Source of the DNA: Flavimaricola marinus
GTDB lineage: Bacteria > Pseudomonadota > Alphaproteobacteria > Rhodobacterales > Rhodobacteraceae
Direction: 5' to 3'
Assembly (NCBI RefSeq): GCF_900184895.1
Contig: NZ_FXZK01000007.1
Location: forward strand, 62,001-126,000
DNA: 64,000 nucleotides
The notes under the pieces were generated by a model. That model had not been told where the DNA came from. It searched no databases and saw nothing but the letters and a program-made list of their open reading frames with translations. How positions within the stretch are numbered: the first letter of the stretch is position 1; each line of letters starts with the position of its first letter. Both the position numbers and the translations under genes were made by a program. Shown piece after piece: positions 62,158-64,000 of this stretch.

Positions 62158-64000
62158 GCGACGCGGCGGCGCCGAGCCGCCGGAGCGGGGCTTGCCCGGA
62201 CCCGAACGGTCCTGTGCGCGGGCCTTGTTCTTCTTGCTCGACGGCTTGCCGGCGGGCGGACGCGGTCCGCGATCCTGTGGCGCGGAACCATCGGCGCGAG
62301 GCTTGCGCTTGAAATCCGTCACGACGCCCTCGACCCGCGCAGACTTGGGCTTGGCCTTGAACGGCGATTTGGATTTTGACGGAGCGCCCTTGCCCGGCTT
62401 TGGCTTGCGGTTGCGGGGGGCGCGGTCGTCGTCCCACTCGATCGGAGCCGAAGGATTCGATGCATCCTTTGGCCTCGGACGGCGGTCCGACGGCTCTGAC
62501 GGCTGCGCGTCACGGGGCGGCTCGTGGCGATGGGGTTTGGCCGGAGCAGCGGATTCCGCCGCGTCGTCGCGTTTCGGCGCATAGGGCTTTTTCGCAAACG
62601 GCTTGGCCTCGGCACGCGGCTTTGCCGGGCGATCTGGTCGATCCGGGCGCGGGCCCTTGCGCGGACCGGCAGCGCCCGACGGCCCGCCGAGATCGGGCGC
62701 TCCGTTCAGGCGGGTCAGCACGGCGCCATCCTCGACCGTCATGTCAGGGCCGACGGCACGAAGGAACCCGGCGACGCTGGCCTCCTTGATCTCGACAAAG
62801 GTCTGATCCTGCTGAATGCGGATCGCGCCGATATCGTCCTTGGTGATATCGCCGAATTTGCACAGCATCGGGAGCAGTCGGCGCGGCTCGGCCCCGGCGG
62901 CACGCCCCCCCGGAACGGCAAACCAGACGGTCGGGCCAAAGGCGGCGCGGGGCTGCGGCTTGCTGTCGGCATCGGACAGCTCTTCCGGCGCGGTGTGATT
63001 GGCGTGGAACAGTTGCAGATAGGCATAGGCCACCTGCTCGGGAGTGAACCGCTCCACCAATTGGGCGACAGCCTCGGCCGACTCCGCCGGGATCGGCTCG
63101 GCCCAGACCTCGGCGGCGAGCATCCGCTCCTCGTCGCGGGCACGCACCGCATCGGCACTGGCGGCCTCGGTCCATTCGGCGCGGACCTTGGCACTGTCCA
63201 GAATGCGCTGGGCCTTCTTGCGTGCCTTGGGGGGAACGATGAGAACGCTGGTGCCCTTGCGGCCGGCGCGGCCCGTGCGGCCGGAACGGTGCAGCAGGGT
63301 CTCGTGGTTGCTCGGCAGCTCGGCGTGAATGACCAGATCGAGGTTCGGCAAATCGATGCCACGCGCCGCCACGTCGGTGGCCACACAGATCCGGGCCCGG
63401 CCATCGCGCATCGCCTGCAACGCATGGGTGCGCTCGTTCTGGGACAGCTCACCCGACAGTGCCACCACCGAAAAGCCCCGGTTCGACAGGCGCGTGGTCA
63501 GACGGCCGACCATGGCGCGGGTGTTGCAGAACACGATCGCGTTCGGCGCCTCGAAATAGCGCAGCGTGTTGATGATCGCATTGTCGGCATCGCGCTCGTT
63601 GACCGTATAGGCCTGATACTCGATATCGGCGTGCTGCGAGGCTTCGGACTTGGTGACGACGCGGACGGCATCGCGCTGGTATTTCTTGGCTAGGTTGGCA
63701 ATCGACGCCGGCACCGTGGCCGAGAACAGCAGGGTTTGACGGTCGTCCGGGGATTCGCCCAGAATGAACTCGAGGTCCTCGCGAAAACCGAGATCGAGCA
63801 TCTCGTCGGCCTCGTCCAGAACGATGGCGCGCAAGGCGCTCAGATCGATCGAGCCACGCATGATGTGATCGCGCAAGCGGCCCGGCGTCGCCACGACGAT
63901 ATGCGCACCGCGCGACAGGGCGCGCCGTTCGTCGCGCATATCCATGCCGCCCACGCAGGATGCCATGACGACGTTCGCCTTGGCATACAGCCAATCAAGC
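62146..64000 (-). CDS. DEAD-box RNA helicase, 5' end outside window
   Basis: At least 618 residues of a DEAD-box ATP-dependent helicase. Visible motifs: VVATPGRLRDHI (Ib), LDEADEMLDLGF (DEAD), FSATVP (SAT), IVFCNTRAMVGRL (IV), ICVATDVAARGIDLPNLDLVIHAELP (V) and HRSGRTGRAGRKG (VI). A DbpA-type RNA-binding domain is probable (MLCKFGDITKDDIGAIRIQQDQTFVEIKEASVAGFLRAVG), followed by a long basic, disordered tail of about 190 residues rich in Lys, Arg, Pro and Ser. It resembles DeaD/CsdA-like helicases of alphaproteobacteria. Walker A and Q motifs lie beyond the window. The stop overlaps the convergent sulfotransferase by 12 bases. Confidence 0.9.
   Translation of the reverse strand, partial: LDWLYAKANVVMASCVGGMDMRDERRALSRGAHIVVATPGRLRDHIMRGSIDLSALRAIVLDEADEMLDLGFREDLEFILGESPDDRQTLLFSATVPASIANLAKKYQRDAVRVVTKSEASQHADIEYQAYTVNERDADNAIINTLRYFEAPNAIVFCNTRAMVGRLTTRLSNRGFSVVALSGELSQNERTHALQAMRDGRARICVATDVAARGIDLPNLDLVIHAELPSNHETLLHRSGRTGRAGRKGTSVLIVPPKARKKAQRILDSAKVRAEWTEAASADAVRARDEERMLAAEVWAEPIPAESAEAVAQLVERFTPEQVAYAYLQLFHANHTAPEELSDADSKPQPRAAFGPTVWFAVPGGRAAGAEPRRLLPMLCKFGDITKDDIGAIRIQQDQTFVEIKEASVAGFLRAVGPDMTVEDGAVLTRLNGAPDLGGPSGAAGPRKGPRPDRPDRPAKPRAEAKPFAKKPYAPKRDDAAESAAPAKPHRHEPPRDAQPSEPSDRRPRPKDASNPSAPIEWDDDRAPRNRKPKPGKGAPSKSKSPFKAKPKSARVEGVVTDFKRKPRADGSAPQDRGPRPPAGKPSSKKNKARAQDRSGPGKPRSGGSAPPRRSKP

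Noticed and set aside
1-64000. tRNA, rRNA, CRISPR arrays and intact insertion sequences
   Set aside because: No cloverleaf-like, rRNA-like, or regularly spaced repeat pattern was seen by eye; a covariance-model scan would be decisive.

Overview
The window looks like chromosomal DNA of an alphaproteobacterium of the Rhodobacteraceae/Roseobacter type. The support is high G+C content, tightly packed operons with many ATGA start/stop overlaps, the ccmI-ruvX-DUF1289 trio, a heterotetrameric sarcosine oxidase, TRAP transport, the Anbu operon, and an imuA-imuB-dnaE2 mutagenesis cassette preceded by an alphaproteobacterial LexA site (GAAC-N7-GAAC). No rRNA, tRNA, CRISPR array or intact insertion sequence was recognised. 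The species assignment is inference from gene content.

Layout. 1-4433: truncated RarD-type exporter, iron superoxide dismutase with a clear promoter and terminator, a methyltransferase, and a fucosyltransferase-like/TPR protein. 4496-10526: sarcosine oxidase genes in the order soxB, two small membrane ORFs, a hairpin terminator, soxD, soxA, soxG (all minus strand). 10710-12669: ccmI, ruvX and a DUF1289 protein. 12856-15522: a dioxygenase-like protein, a TSUP permease and dusA, followed by a decayed tyrosine integrase next to the dusA 5' end. 16087-25117: a stress and inorganic-carbon region with cbpM/cbpA, two small membrane-associated proteins, a cupin, a Crp/Fnr regulator, the DabA/DabB bicarbonate uptake pair and a divergent LysR regulator over a perfect 19-bp palindrome. 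25185-37012: catabolism and transport, with an AbrB-type permease, an SDR, a GABA-type aminotransferase with a divergent XRE-cupin regulator, a Gfo/Idh oxidoreductase with a GntR regulator, and a unit of luciferase-like monooxygenase, aldo/keto reductase, flavin reductase and TRAP transporter.

37216-44776: a PAS-GGDEF-EAL protein overlaps tail-to-tail the last gene of a four-gene minus-strand operon (GNAT-like protein, E1/ThiF-like protein, membrane protein, nitroreductase-like protein), followed by a di-heme peroxidase. 44929-51036: SOS cassette imuA, imuB, dnaE2, with a large imperfect palindrome between imuB and dnaE2. 51151-55865: Anbu operon (ATP-grasp, alpha-E, transglutaminase, Anbu) plus a phosphoesterase. 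55993-62157: a phosphonate and sulfation cluster with a nucleotidyltransferase-PEP mutase fusion, phosphonopyruvate decarboxylase, two sulfotransferases, an APS kinase and a methyltransferase. The window ends in a DEAD-box RNA helicase truncated at its 5' end.

The strongest candidates for an undescribed system are (i) the phosphonate-plus-sulfotransferase cluster, where a sulfotransferase start codon overlaps the phosphonopyruvate decarboxylase stop and an APS kinase could supply PAPS, and (ii) the ThiF/nitroreductase/GNAT-like/membrane-protein operon beside a cyclic-di-GMP enzyme.
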